From: UBA2040 sp041751955
GTDB lineage: Bacteria; Bacteroidota; Bacteroidia; Flavobacteriales_D; Crocinitomicaceae
Direction: 5' to 3'
Length of the DNA: 64,000 nucleotides
NCBI GenBank assembly: GCA_041751955.1
Contig: JBGSIB010000065.1
Coordinates: forward strand, 67,011 to 131,010
The notes below the pieces were generated by a model that saw only the letters and a list, made by a program, of their open reading frames with translations, did not search any database and was not told the DNA's origin. A program made the position numbers and the translations under genes. Below are positions 17,154-24,682 of this stretch, one piece after another. The number at the start of each line of letters is the position of its first letter. Within the stretch, counting starts at the first letter, position 1.

Positions 17154-17636
17154 ATGAAAGTTAAAATAGCGGTGTACGAAACACACGATAAAGCAGTTGA
17201 TGCAGTTAAAAAATTATCAGAGCATAATTTCCCTATGGATAAGATATCCTTGCTGGGAAAAACCGATATTGTTGATGATCATATTCATTTGAAATCTCTC
17301 AATCCCGTAAAAAATGCCCCAGCATTTATTGGTGCTGGCGCTGGTGCGCTGATCGGTATTCTAACAGGAATAGGTGTTTTTGCAATTCCTGGTTTTGGCG
17401 TTTTATATGGAGCAGGTGCTATCCTCGGAGGAATCGCCGGTTTCGATGCGGGAATAATCACAGGAGGAATTGGGACCTTATTGTTGACCATCGGAATCAC
17501 AAAGGAAAAAGTTGTGCAATACGAAGAACATCTAAATCATGGAAAATACATGATTGTTGTCAATGGTGATGAAAAAAGCATACTTGAAGCGGAAGCGATT
17601 TTACATACCGAGGGCACCCATTTGTTAATAGATTAA
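17154..17636 (+). CDS. DUF1269-like membrane protein (general stress type)
   Basis: A 160-residue protein. The N-terminal ~40 residues (V-A-V-Y-E-T-H-D-K-A-V-D-A-V-K-K-L) resemble the alpha/beta segment of heat-induced stress protein YflT and DUF1269 proteins. Residues ~56-122 are a glycine-rich hydrophobic stretch, probably two or three glycine-zipper membrane helices. The C-terminus returns to an alpha/beta pattern (Y-M-I-V-V-N-G-D-E). The HMA-like gene follows after 22 bp. Function of the family is poorly known; a stress or envelope role is inference. Confidence 0.7.
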   Translation: MKVKIAVYETHDKAVDAVKKLSEHNFPMDKISLLGKTDIVDDHIHLKSLNPVKNAPAFIGAGAGALIGILTGIGVFAIPGFGVLYGAGAILGGIAGFDAGIITGGIGTLLLTIGITKEKVVQYEEHLNHGKYMIVVNGDEKSILEAEAILHTEGTHLLID

Positions 17637-17658
17637 TCGAACAAAAAAGTAAAATATT

Positions 17659-17919
17659 ATGAGTTTTTTATCAGATAACGTGATTCCTGACAATCACGGT
17701 AAAATTTTTGGAACCAACGCCATGGAGCCGGAAGAAATGGACAAAATAAAAGCGTCGATTTTGACACTCGAAGGAATTAAAGATGTTGCGTTAAATACAG
17801 AAATATTTCCACGAGAATTTACGGTACACACCAACAAAGTCGTTCAAGTTGCCGACATTGAAGACAAAGTGAAGAAAGCTGGTTTTCATGCCATTCCAAA
17901 AGGTATATTTCCGCTTTAG
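17659..17919 (+). CDS. HMA-like domain protein without the metal-binding cysteines
   Basis: An 86-residue protein whose second half (I-L-T-L-E-G-I-K-D-V-A-L-N ... I-E-D-K-V-K-K-A-G-F) follows the beta-alpha-beta pattern of heavy-metal-associated domains. It contains no cysteine at all, so the usual C-x-x-C copper site is missing. It probably keeps the fold for protein contact or has another ligand. It lies 22 bp after the DUF1269-like gene as a likely two-gene operon at the end of the copper island. Assignment is by pattern only. Confidence 0.6.
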   Translation: MSFLSDNVIPDNHGKIFGTNAMEPEEMDKIKASILTLEGIKDVALNTEIFPREFTVHTNKVVQVADIEDKVKKAGFHAIPKGIFPL

Positions 17920-18231
17920 TCTAAAAGTATAATACAAGAGGGTTTTCATATGGACTTTGTCTTATAATTAATATTATGTTAAATATAATTTTCTAGAACT
18001 CCCTCCAATCATTCATAACAGCACAAAAACGAGAACACAATCGCGATTGCATTCTCGTTCCTTCTTTCTAAATCAATCACGCTCTCTTTTAACTTATACC
18101 AAATAATTCCTAAAATACCATATACGAAAATCCCAAAGATATTATGCCGATATAGATTTCAACGAGTATGAAATACGACATTTAAAATCATATTCAGTAT
18201 CAGATCGTTTTTAGGCTAATGTACTTGTCGC
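17920..18231. other. 312-bp gap between convergent genes
   Basis: No gene is seen. The notable element is the interrupted palindrome at 18028-18059; the rest is AT-rich and featureless. Confidence 0.5.
18028..18059. terminator. 32-bp interrupted palindrome, likely bidirectional terminator
   Basis: AACGAGAA (18028-18035) pairs with TTCTCGTT (18052-18059). Inside, CAATCG (18038-18043) pairs with CGATTG (18044-18049) once a CGCG tetraloop is allowed, and the arms are separated by a 2-nt mismatch on each side. It lies between convergent genes and is followed by a pyrimidine-rich run, which fits a bidirectional terminator. A protein-binding palindrome is the alternative. Confidence 0.5.
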
Positions 18232-20268
18232 TTAAAAACTGCACATGGCATTTGGATCACCAAAATCTACAGCTTGGCCAGACTCGTTCACGCGCCAGAT
18301 AATTGGTTTGCTGAATGATCCGCGGCGTTTGGTGCCAACAAAACTATTGGAATCCATTTTTGTACCGTTATCTTTCACAATTTTCATTTGAATCTGCAGA
18401 TGCACCAGTTTGTCTTTTTTATACTTCGAAACATAATAAAAGTCTATACCTGATTTCAATGCTTCCTCTTGAATTTCTCGTAATTCGTTTTCGGTCGTTT
18501 CACTTGTAAGGACGTGATATACACGCTTTAAATTCCCTTCCTCTACAGGAGTTGTTTTTACGACTTTCTGACTAACCAAAGGTTCGCGATTCTCCTGAAT
18601 ATTGACAAGTTTATTCTCCAATGGAACAGATTTCAAAGGCTTTACTTCCAAAGGTTTCATTTCTGGATAATTGATGTCAAAACCATATGCTTGCTCGTTT
18701 TCATCCAACTTCCATATAATATTGATTTCGTATTTATTCAAATAGCCAAAACCTTCAATAGTCTGTTCTAATTGGCTTTTTTTGCTGTTTTTCAAGGTCA
18801 TTTTCAGTTTTTTCAAGCGAACGGTCTGCCCTGTACCCTTGTTTTTGTAATCGAAATTCACACCATAACTTGCTGCTTCCTCTTTAATCATGTTCAGCTC
18901 CGCTACCGTTGTATTTTTGTTAATGGAACGCATGATTTGAATAGAATCGGCACTTATTTCTTTATCGATTTCAGTCATTGTAATATCTGATTCTGTCATC
19001 AATTCGTCCAAATCATCCATTTCGCGAGCCACACCGTCCATCTGTTCTCCAATCGCGTTAAGTTCTTCCTCTATTGGGTTCATTTCATTCTGATAGCGTG
19101 TTAATCTCTGTTCCAAACCACCAATTTTGTCGTCATATTGCTCAATTTCTTTATCCAATTTCTCGGTGTTTTTATCCGCATCTATCTGTGAAAGTCGCTT
19201 TTCGTCTAGTTTATCGCGTTTCAAGAGCAATTGATTTTGTTCTTCGGACACCACCAAAAATACTTCCAGCTTTTCATTCAACGCATCGAGTAACTGGCTG
19301 TGAATGCGCATCAAAGAATCCATTTTTTGCATTTTGGGTTCCATCAGCATCATTATTTCGTTCTGACGGACCATTTCAGCATCCATTCTATCCATCTCTA
19401 GATCCAATAAGGCCATATCATCCTCCAATTGAGCCATGTCTTTTTCAGGGTCACCTTCAAAATGATTGTTTGCCGTATTTCTGTCATCAAGACCGGTAAA
19501 TTGACCATTTTCGTCTACGAACCAAGCCAAATCAATAGAAAATTGAGGACTTCGCAATGTGTTTCCAACGGATATACGTTTGAACATGGATTTATCTTCC
19601 GAACGCATGGTGACCTGCAAACTTTTGATGACATTTCTCCGCATTTTGGCTTTGTAAGACAGGCGAATCCCAGCATCTTTAGCCACTTCTTTCATGTTTT
19701 TTAATTCTTCTAACGTCGTTTGCTCTGTGATGGTGAAACGGATGCTTTCTGGTTCATTATCTGCAATTACTTCCTTATCCACGGGTTTTGAAGCATGATT
19801 TCTCGAATTTTGATCAATTACAATGGCTTTGCTGAAAGTTTCTGAGTTGGTCGCCGTTCCGTTTTCATTTGAAATTTCTGGAACATCATACGAAACAAAT
19901 TGAGCCAAATACCGTTGGTCAGTTGCTTGTTTTTGTTCTTCTTCCGAAGAATTTATGACAGAAATAGTATTTTCTTCTAGTGGTTTTTCAGCTTTAATTT
20001 TAACTTCATTTGAACCTTGCAATGAACTGTATATCAATACTGTACTGGCGAAAATTGTTGTTGCGCTTACGGACATAATAATGAATTTAGATTTGAATAA
20101 TGTACTGGTGATCATTTTCGCATGTGCCGCGGATGTCGCGCCAAGCGCTAAACCTCTTGTCAACACAGCACTTGCTTCCGAAAATTGATATTTCGGTTTT
20201 TCGGTGCGAGCACTCTGGAACATTTGGTCCAAGATCTCGTCTTCGTTGTATTTATCCTGGTATTTCAT
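18232..20268 (-). CDS. Membrane-anchored three-repeat protein with coiled coil, putative anti-sigma
   Basis: A 678-residue protein coupled to an ECF sigma gene by a 4-bp overlap, so probably its membrane regulator. The cytoplasmic N-terminus is ~60 residues and one transmembrane helix spans about 62-83. Three divergent copies of a domain lie near residues 175-260, 440-525 and 580-670. Each begins with T-T-x-x-E-L and a short helix, followed by strands, and ends in a W-x-x-D/N-E-N/S-G-Q signature. The same T-T-x-x-E-L motif occurs in periplasmic parts of Bacteroidota M56/BlaR1 proteins. Between copies 1 and 2 (about 265-430) is a long Glu/Lys/Met/Gln-rich coiled coil. No peptidase motif was seen. 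Confidence 0.65.
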   Translation of the reverse strand: MKYQDKYNEDEILDQMFQSARTEKPKYQFSEASAVLTRGLALGATSAAHAKMITSTLFKSKFIIMSVSATTIFASTVLIYSSLQGSNEVKIKAEKPLEENTISVINSSEEEQKQATDQRYLAQFVSYDVPEISNENGTATNSETFSKAIVIDQNSRNHASKPVDKEVIADNEPESIRFTITEQTTLEELKNMKEVAKDAGIRLSYKAKMRRNVIKSLQVTMRSEDKSMFKRISVGNTLRSPQFSIDLAWFVDENGQFTGLDDRNTANNHFEGDPEKDMAQLEDDMALLDLEMDRMDAEMVRQNEIMMLMEPKMQKMDSLMRIHSQLLDALNEKLEVFLVVSEEQNQLLLKRDKLDEKRLSQIDADKNTEKLDKEIEQYDDKIGGLEQRLTRYQNEMNPIEEELNAIGEQMDGVAREMDDLDELMTESDITMTEIDKEISADSIQIMRSINKNTTVAELNMIKEEAASYGVNFDYKNKGTGQTVRLKKLKMTLKNSKKSQLEQTIEGFGYLNKYEINIIWKLDENEQAYGFDINYPEMKPLEVKPLKSVPLENKLVNIQENREPLVSQKVVKTTPVEEGNLKRVYHVLTSETTENELREIQEEALKSGIDFYYVSKYKKDKLVHLQIQMKIVKDNGTKMDSNSFVGTKRRGSFSKPIIWRVNESGQAVDFGDPNAMCSF

Positions 20269-20789
20269 TGGTGGATCTCCCCTCTTTTATAAACGGATTC
20301 AAAACTCAAAACCTGGCGCAGTCGCTCTCTACCGCGCCGCAGTCTTTGTTTTACATTCGATTCCGTAGTTTCTTGAATTTCTGCAATTTCTTTAATGGAC
20401 ATGCCCGATATTTCAAATAAAATGACACTTTCTCTTTGGTCTTCATTCAACAAGGCCAAGGCTTTGTGCAACATAAAAACTTCTGCTTCGGCATCTGTAT
20501 TTGAATTGACATCCAAATAATTCTGGCTTTTGGTATCAAAAAGGTCACTATTTTCTTTTCTCTTGCGCTTGTTATTCGCCAAAATGCGAACGGCAACACT
20601 GAATAAAAAAGAGAGAAAAGATTGTTTATCGCGTAATTCCTCAAATTTCTGGAAAGCCAAGAGCAAGGTTTCGTTCATCAAATCTTTGTAGTCCATGTCG
20701 CCATAGACACGAGCTCGGCAAAAGCGCTCAAAACGGTCGTGCACCGGCTCGTATATTTGTAAAAACTCTTGTTGTTTGTTCTTGCTCAT
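20265..20789 (-). CDS. ECF RNA polymerase sigma factor
   Basis: A 174-residue ECF sigma-70 factor. Region 2 includes Y-K-D-L-M-N-E-T-L-L-L-A-F-Q-K-F and S-F-L-S-F-L-F-S-V-A-V-R-I. Region 4 includes L-N-E-D-Q-R-E-S-V-I-L-F-E-I and M-S-I-K-E-I-A-E-I-Q, then R-L-R-R-G-R-E-R-L. It overlaps the next gene by 4 bp (ATGA type), which marks that gene as its likely regulator. It lacks a FecR partner and so belongs to a different signalling type from the sigma factor at 4.8 kb. Confidence 0.92.
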   Translation of the reverse strand: MSKNKQQEFLQIYEPVHDRFERFCRARVYGDMDYKDLMNETLLLAFQKFEELRDKQSFLSFLFSVAVRILANNKRKRKENSDLFDTKSQNYLDVNSNTDAEAEVFMLHKALALLNEDQRESVILFEISGMSIKEIAEIQETTESNVKQRLRRGRERLRQVLSFESVYKRGEIHQ

Positions 20790-20861
20790 TGCTTCGCGAC
20801 TTTTGGGTCACACTTGTTAGGTGTTGCTTGGGACGGAAAAGTTACAAAATGGATTGAGAAA

Positions 20862-20885
20862 TAAGAATTAAGAATTAAGAATTGT
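20862..20885. repeat. Tandem AAGAATT repeat
   Basis: At least three direct copies of the heptamer AAGAATT stand in an AT-rich stretch (about 20860-20945), with diverged copies of AAATAAGAA after it. Related AATTAAGAATT sequence recurs near 22150-22240. It lies between divergent genes. Confidence 0.55.
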
Positions 20886-20976
20886 GGAATGAGAAATAAG
20901 AAATAAGAATGATGGAGGAAGAATTAAGGGTGAATAATTATAAATTCTTAAATTAATGGTCTATAAAACTGTTGAT

Positions 20977-21711
20977 ATGAAAAAGCTGACCCTATTTATT
21001 ACCTTGTTTTTGATGAACACTCCATTTTTTGCGCAAAATGAGCGTTATATTGAAATCGTTCAGAGTGAAATTGTGGAATCATTAGTAAAAAATGTTGAGA
21101 TTAAAATTTATCGATCGCAATTCGATTCAGATGAAATGATACCCCCGGCTTCTACTGGAAATTATCCTCCAAAATCCAATAAAGTAGAATCAAAAGCCCA
21201 TCTGTCTTTTGCGGCATTAAAAACGAATTTAATCCGTTTAAAAATTCCTGTTTATTCGACCCTTGGGAAAGATTTGGATTTAATAAGTGAGTATAGAAAT
21301 CAACAACATGACAGTAATGACACGCTTCTCATTGTCACGACGAGCAATCAAGAAGAATTCGATAAAGTAAAATCAATCTTGCTGTCTAGTTCTTTTGCTT
21401 CTGAAACCCATAAGGTTAACTATGAAGATGTCAATGAAGTGAAACTTCGGTATGCGATTTCTAAAATGAAAATAAACGCCCAGGAAGAAGCCGATGTTAT
21501 CGGTGAAACTTTGGGTCGAAAAGTTGGAAATATAATCAGTGTTTCCAATTCAACTCAGATGAACATACTTCAGATGAATCCTGAGATTATGAAAATATAT
21601 GCAGAGCGAATCCTACCAGAGTCTAACGAAAATTACACGAATGCACCATTTGAGTTGATACAAAAAGAGATCAGGACCTATTCCTTTCGATTTGAATTAT
21701 TATTGTTGTAA
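20977..21711 (+). CDS. Secreted SIMPL (DUF541)-like protein
   Basis: The ATG at 20977 gives a compact signal peptide (M-K-K-L-T-L-F-I-T-L-F-L-M-N-T-P-F-F-A-Q); a start at 20956 adds seven residues. The mature ~225 residues have the alternating pattern of SIMPL proteins. The segment A-Q-E-E-A-D-V-I-G-E-T-L-G-R-K-V-G-N-I-I near residues 170-190 is the family's most recognisable part. Members are periplasmic or outer-membrane proteins of unclear function. Convergent with the rhodanese gene, 4 bp apart. Confidence 0.55.
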   Translation: MKKLTLFITLFLMNTPFFAQNERYIEIVQSEIVESLVKNVEIKIYRSQFDSDEMIPPASTGNYPPKSNKVESKAHLSFAALKTNLIRLKIPVYSTLGKDLDLISEYRNQQHDSNDTLLIVTTSNQEEFDKVKSILLSSSFASETHKVNYEDVNEVKLRYAISKMKINAQEEADVIGETLGRKVGNIISVSNSTQMNILQMNPEIMKIYAERILPESNENYTNAPFELIQKEIRTYSFRFELLLL

Positions 21712-21728
21712 AAGACTATTTTTTATAA
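21706..21728. terminator. Weak AT-rich hairpin at convergent gene ends
   Basis: TTGTAAAA (21706-21713) can pair with TTTTATAA (21721-21728), with one G-T pair. It overlaps the stop codon of the SIMPL-like gene and would serve both strands. Confidence 0.3.
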
Positions 21729-22135
21729 TTCCCATATCCCCCTACTAAATTATATACAGTCGTAAAGCCTTGATTCAAAAAGATTTGAGCAGCTTTAGAA
21801 GAACGTCCACCAACAGCGCAATACACAACGATAGGTTTTGATTTGTCCAAATCCAAGGTTGCAATTTTGTCCGCAAATTTTGGATCAAAGAAGTCCAATT
21901 CTTTAGCGTCTCCTATTTTTCCACCAGCGATTTCGCCAGGAGTTCTCACATCCACAATCTGCAAACCATCTTTCCCTTCAAATGATTTTTTAAAATCTGC
22001 TTGAGATAAATTTAATACGCCTTTTGGAGGCGCAGCAGTCGTTTCTGAGGCTTTTACAGGTTCGTTTGTATTGCCGTTTTGCGCACAAGAACTTAATGCT
22101 ATAGAAGATAGAATAAGGAAAGTGTATATTTTCAT
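21716..22135 (-). CDS. Rhodanese-like lipoprotein
   Basis: A 139-residue protein with a lipoprotein signal ending L-S-S-C-A-Q. A single rhodanese domain follows (about 40-139; I-V-D-V-R-T-P-G-E-I-A-G-G-K-I). The active-site loop is C-A-V-G-G-R-S, so the catalytic Cys that would carry persulfide is present. It is likely a periplasmic or membrane-bound sulfurtransferase; the acceptor is unknown. The upstream intergenic region carries an inverted-repeat structure shared with the divergent DUF4268 gene. Confidence 0.88.
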   Translation of the reverse strand: MKIYTFLILSSIALSSCAQNGNTNEPVKASETTAAPPKGVLNLSQADFKKSFEGKDGLQIVDVRTPGEIAGGKIGDAKELDFFDPKFADKIATLDLDKSKPIVVYCAVGGRSSKAAQIFLNQGFTTVYNLVGGYGNYKK

Positions 22136-22169
22136 GGGGAATCAATTAATAATTAAGAATTCAAAGAGT

Positions 22170-22237
22170 AAAATTAAGAATTATAAGGAAAGTTCTCTGT
22201 AACTATTGTTTCACAACAATTCGTAATTCTTAATTTT
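22170..22237. repeat. 68-bp nested inverted repeat
   Basis: Perfect 14-bp arms at 22170-22183 and 22224-22237 enclose 40 nt. Those 40 nt contain another hairpin, ATTGTT (22205-22210)/AACAAT (22215-22220) with loop TCAC. The arms contain the AATTAAGAATT theme seen near 20870. It may be a dispersed palindromic element or a regulatory structure between the divergent rhodanese and DUF4268 genes. Confidence 0.6.
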
Positions 22238-22272
22238 AACATTCGTAATTCATACTTGACTAATTCGTAATT
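22219..22272. repeat. Three ATTCGTAATT direct repeats at exact 22-bp period
   Basis: The 10-mer ATTCGTAATT begins at 22219, 22241 and 22263, so the period is exactly 22 bp, about two helical turns. The third copy ends 3 bp before the TTG start of the DUF4268 gene. The spacing fits either a regulator binding array or a dispersed tandem repeat. Confidence 0.65.
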
Positions 22273-22275
22273 GAT

Positions 22276-22740
22276 TTGTTATCCAAAGAAGCACAAAAAG
22301 AATTCAACCAAACCTTTTGGGAAATTTTCCGCAAAAGAATGCGTAATTACAAATCGTCCAATGGGCGTGGAATCAATTGGTTGAACTACCCTTCAGATGT
22401 AAAATCCATCTTTATTCGTCTGCAAGTCGATAAAAGAATTGCAGCATTAAATTTCGATGTTCAGTTCAAAGACCCTGAAATTCTCGCCATCGTTTGGGAA
22501 CAACTGCACGAAATGAAAAAAATCATGGAATCTACCATGGGCATCTCTGGCGATTGGCAAGAACACAACTATTTAGAAAACGGACAACGATTTTACAGAA
22601 TTCAATGGTCAACGGATAAATGGAATTACCACAAACCTGAAGATCATGCAGAAATTTATGCTTTTTTAGAATCTGTCTTGCTGAAATTTGATGAATTTTA
22701 CCAAGAATTCAAGGAAATTATCATTAATCTGGTTCATTGA
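22276..22740 (+). CDS. DUF4268 domain protein
   Basis: A 154-residue protein. A stop at 22261 leaves only a TTG at 22276 as a usual start codon, so a TTG start is likely. The sequence (F-W-E-I-F-R-K-R-M, I-N-W-L-N-Y, R-L-Q-V-D-K-R-I-A-A-L, W-Q-E-H-N-Y) matches the DUF4268 family, found alone in Bacteroidota or at the C-terminus of nuclease-like proteins. The alpha/beta pattern is cytoplasmic with no signal peptide. Biochemical role unknown; a nucleic-acid link is only inference. Confidence 0.7.
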   Translation: MLSKEAQKEFNQTFWEIFRKRMRNYKSSNGRGINWLNYPSDVKSIFIRLQVDKRIAALNFDVQFKDPEILAIVWEQLHEMKKIMESTMGISGDWQEHNYLENGQRFYRIQWSTDKWNYHKPEDHAEIYAFLESVLLKFDEFYQEFKEIIINLVH

Positions 22741-22753
22741 CCGTCCCATTCCT

Positions 22754-22761
22754 TACTTTTG
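22754..22761 (+). promoter_or_regulatory. Promoter -7 element of the adhesin-like gene
   Basis: TACTTTTG matches TAnnTTTG. Transcription would start near 22766, which leaves almost no leader for the ATG at 22769 or about 15 nt for the ATG at 22781. Confidence 0.5.
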
Positions 22762-22768
22762 TCAATAT

Positions 22769-23575
22769 ATGATTAAAAATATGATTAAATCACTTTTTGC
22801 TTTTTGTTTTTTGACCTCCACCCTAGCCATTGGTCAAACCGTAATTTTTACAGAAGATTTTGAGTCTGGAATCCCAGCTACTTGGGGAATTCGTAACGTA
22901 GATGGATTCACACCAGACGCGAGCGTTAGCGAATACACAGATGCTTACATTTCAAAAATGGACCCAGATGATTCAATGAATTTAACAGCAAGCTCCACTT
23001 CGTTCTTTAGTCCCGTTGGAGAAGCAAATCGTTGGTTAATCACTCAACCCATAGTTTTAGGTGGATATGGAAATAGTTTTCAATGGAAGGCGAAATCGCA
23101 CGATCCATCCTACCCAGAAACATACCTGGTATTGGTTTCTACAACGGATACATTGATGGCCAGTTTTACAGATACTTTAGGGTTTGTCGTTCAAGAAAAT
23201 GAAGATTGGACCACAAGAACAGTTGATCTGTCGGCTCTTGGATATGATAATCAGACAGTTTATGTAGCTTTCATTCTACAAACAGACGACGGTTTTAAAT
23301 TCTATTTGGATGATGTTACGGCCTCTAAAGAAGATCCCGTTGGATTAGTTGAAGAGATAATTGTTCAATTGTCTATGAAAACTTTGGACGCCAATGGTCT
23401 TTTTGAAATCAATTCAGACTTGAGCTTTGATCGTGTTATTGTTTATCACGAAACAGGTTCAGTTGTTTTGACTACAACCGAAAAAAGGATTGATTTGCGC
23501 TCAGCTAAATCAGGAATGTATTTCCTTCAAGCAGTAATTGGTAATCAATTGTTTTTGAGTAAGTTAATAAAGTAG
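22769..23575 (+). CDS. T9SS-secreted protein with cleaved-adhesin-like domain
   Basis: From 22769 the protein is 268 residues; an in-frame ATG at 22781 is equally possible given the promoter position. A signal peptide cleaves near A-I-G-Q. The central ~160 residues (E-D-F-E-S-G-I-P-A-T-W-G, R-W-L-I-T-Q-P-I, F-Y-L-D-D-V) match the cleaved-adhesin/MAM-like jelly-roll fold found in gingipain-related surface proteins. The last ~70 residues look like a T9SS sorting domain (G-M-Y-F-L-Q-A-V-I-G). It is probably surface-displayed and may bind sugar or protein. Confidence 0.75.
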   Translation: MIKNMIKSLFAFCFLTSTLAIGQTVIFTEDFESGIPATWGIRNVDGFTPDASVSEYTDAYISKMDPDDSMNLTASSTSFFSPVGEANRWLITQPIVLGGYGNSFQWKAKSHDPSYPETYLVLVSTTDTLMASFTDTLGFVVQENEDWTTRTVDLSALGYDNQTVYVAFILQTDDGFKFYLDDVTASKEDPVGLVEEIIVQLSMKTLDANGLFEINSDLSFDRVIVYHETGSVVLTTTEKRIDLRSAKSGMYFLQAVIGNQLFLSKLIK

Positions 23576-24013
23576 TTAATTTGAGTTTTCCTGTCTGTCA
23601 GGATAACTAATCAGTTCCAAATCATATTTAAAATCGCTGAACGATTCATGTTTCAAAAAGATTTTTTTGGATGACATCGAAATGATCATGAACTGCCATT
23701 TTTCATCTTGAAAATCTATGGTTACAGATTTATCACCTTCATAAAGGATAAGTTCTCCATAACGTTGTGGCGTGAATCCAAGTGTATTCATCGGTTGAAA
23801 AAGTACTTTTCCACCTTCGAAGAAAATAGCTACGTCTTTGTCTTGAAAGTTGGGTTTGCTGTAATTCACACCTTTTTTCAAAACACGGTTGATCACCCAT
23901 ATTTTACTACTATTATCGTGTAACGTACTTTCTCTATTTTTCTGAATTATTTCCGCATCACTGGGGTCACACGAAAGCAATAGCAAGCCAAAAAACAAGA
24001 ACAGAATACGCAT
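23576..24013 (-). CDS. Hypothetical lipoprotein
   Basis: A 145-residue protein with a lipoprotein signal ending L-L-S-C-D. The mature part has alternating strands (I-W-V-I-N-R-V-L, V-A-I-F-F-E-G-G-K-V-L-F, Y-G-E-L-I-L-Y-E-G-D) suggestive of a small beta-barrel, as in lipocalin-like domains. No family was recognised. Its start shares one base with the stop of the upstream lipoprotein gene (TAATG), so the two are translationally coupled. Confidence 0.7.
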   Translation of the reverse strand: MRILFLFFGLLLLSCDPSDAEIIQKNRESTLHDNSSKIWVINRVLKKGVNYSKPNFQDKDVAIFFEGGKVLFQPMNTLGFTPQRYGELILYEGDKSVTIDFQDEKWQFMIISMSSKKIFLKHESFSDFKYDLELISYPDRQENSN

Positions 24014-24681
24014 TAAAAGATCATTTGGTTATTCATAATCGATTCGTAAACGCTTTTAGAATATTCAACTCTATCTGCTTCTTTTACCTTCCCACCCCAA
24101 TTCGGGCCTTGAATAGCATCTACATGTTTGTATTCGTACTTGCTGTCCTTCCATGTGAAAATACAATTGTAAAACATCGGAACGCCAGCTTCGTCTTTGT
24201 CTCGGAAACGAATTATTAAATCATCATATCCATTGTCGGCCGGAATTCGACCTATTATATTTGCAACGAAACCATTTAACTTAATGAGCTCTCCTCTTTC
24301 TCTTTGAAAAATCAAAACTCTACGTAAAGGAAAACCACCTGTTTCTGCCTTGATAATTAAGATAAAGCCATTTTTAATCGAAATGTCTTTTTGCAAAGGC
24401 AAAAATTTAAAATTTTCCGGAGAACAAGGTGGTACTTCACTGTTGGCCGTCAAATTCGGATCATTGGAACAAATTTTTATTTCGTTCAATAGTTCTGCTT
24501 CTTCATCAGAACCAAATTTATCGTCGTTAAACAATATTTCAATATCTTGATACCCTTTTACATCCTCAATTTTAGCCTTTTCATTCCCTTTTTCATCGTT
24601 TTTATTCGCAGGCTTGTGATCTGATTTACACGCCGTAAAAACCAGTATGATTAATGCAATAATTCCAATTATACTTTTCAT
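24013..24681 (-). CDS. Hypothetical lipoprotein
   Basis: A 222-residue protein with a lipoprotein signal ending F-T-A-C-K-S-D and a Lys/Glu/Asn-rich linker. The globular part has Y-Q-D-I-E-I-L-F-N-D-D and later W-K-D-S-K-Y-E-Y-K-H-V-D. No known domain was recognised. It starts one base after the HMG-CoA lyase-like gene, in a run of minus-strand genes from pyrD, and overlaps the next lipoprotein gene by one base. Partnership with that lipoprotein is likely from coupling alone. Confidence 0.7.
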   Translation of the reverse strand: MKSIIGIIALIILVFTACKSDHKPANKNDEKGNEKAKIEDVKGYQDIEILFNDDKFGSDEEAELLNEIKICSNDPNLTANSEVPPCSPENFKFLPLQKDISIKNGFILIIKAETGGFPLRRVLIFQRERGELIKLNGFVANIIGRIPADNGYDDLIIRFRDKDEAGVPMFYNCIFTWKDSKYEYKHVDAIQGPNWGGKVKEADRVEYSKSVYESIMNNQMIF

Positions 24682-24682
24682 G

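Noticed and set aside
19074..19499. 141-residue plus-strand frame within the three-repeat gene
   Set aside because: Antisense shadow of the Glu/Lys-rich coiled coil; Phe/Pro/His/Ser-rich translation.
20862..20885. AAGAATT repeats as a CRISPR array
   Set aside because: The units are 7 bp with no spacers; no cas genes are present.
22219..22272. ATTCGTAATT copies as replication iterons or dnaA boxes
   Set aside because: No dnaA, parAB or rep gene is near and the sequence does not match the DnaA box.
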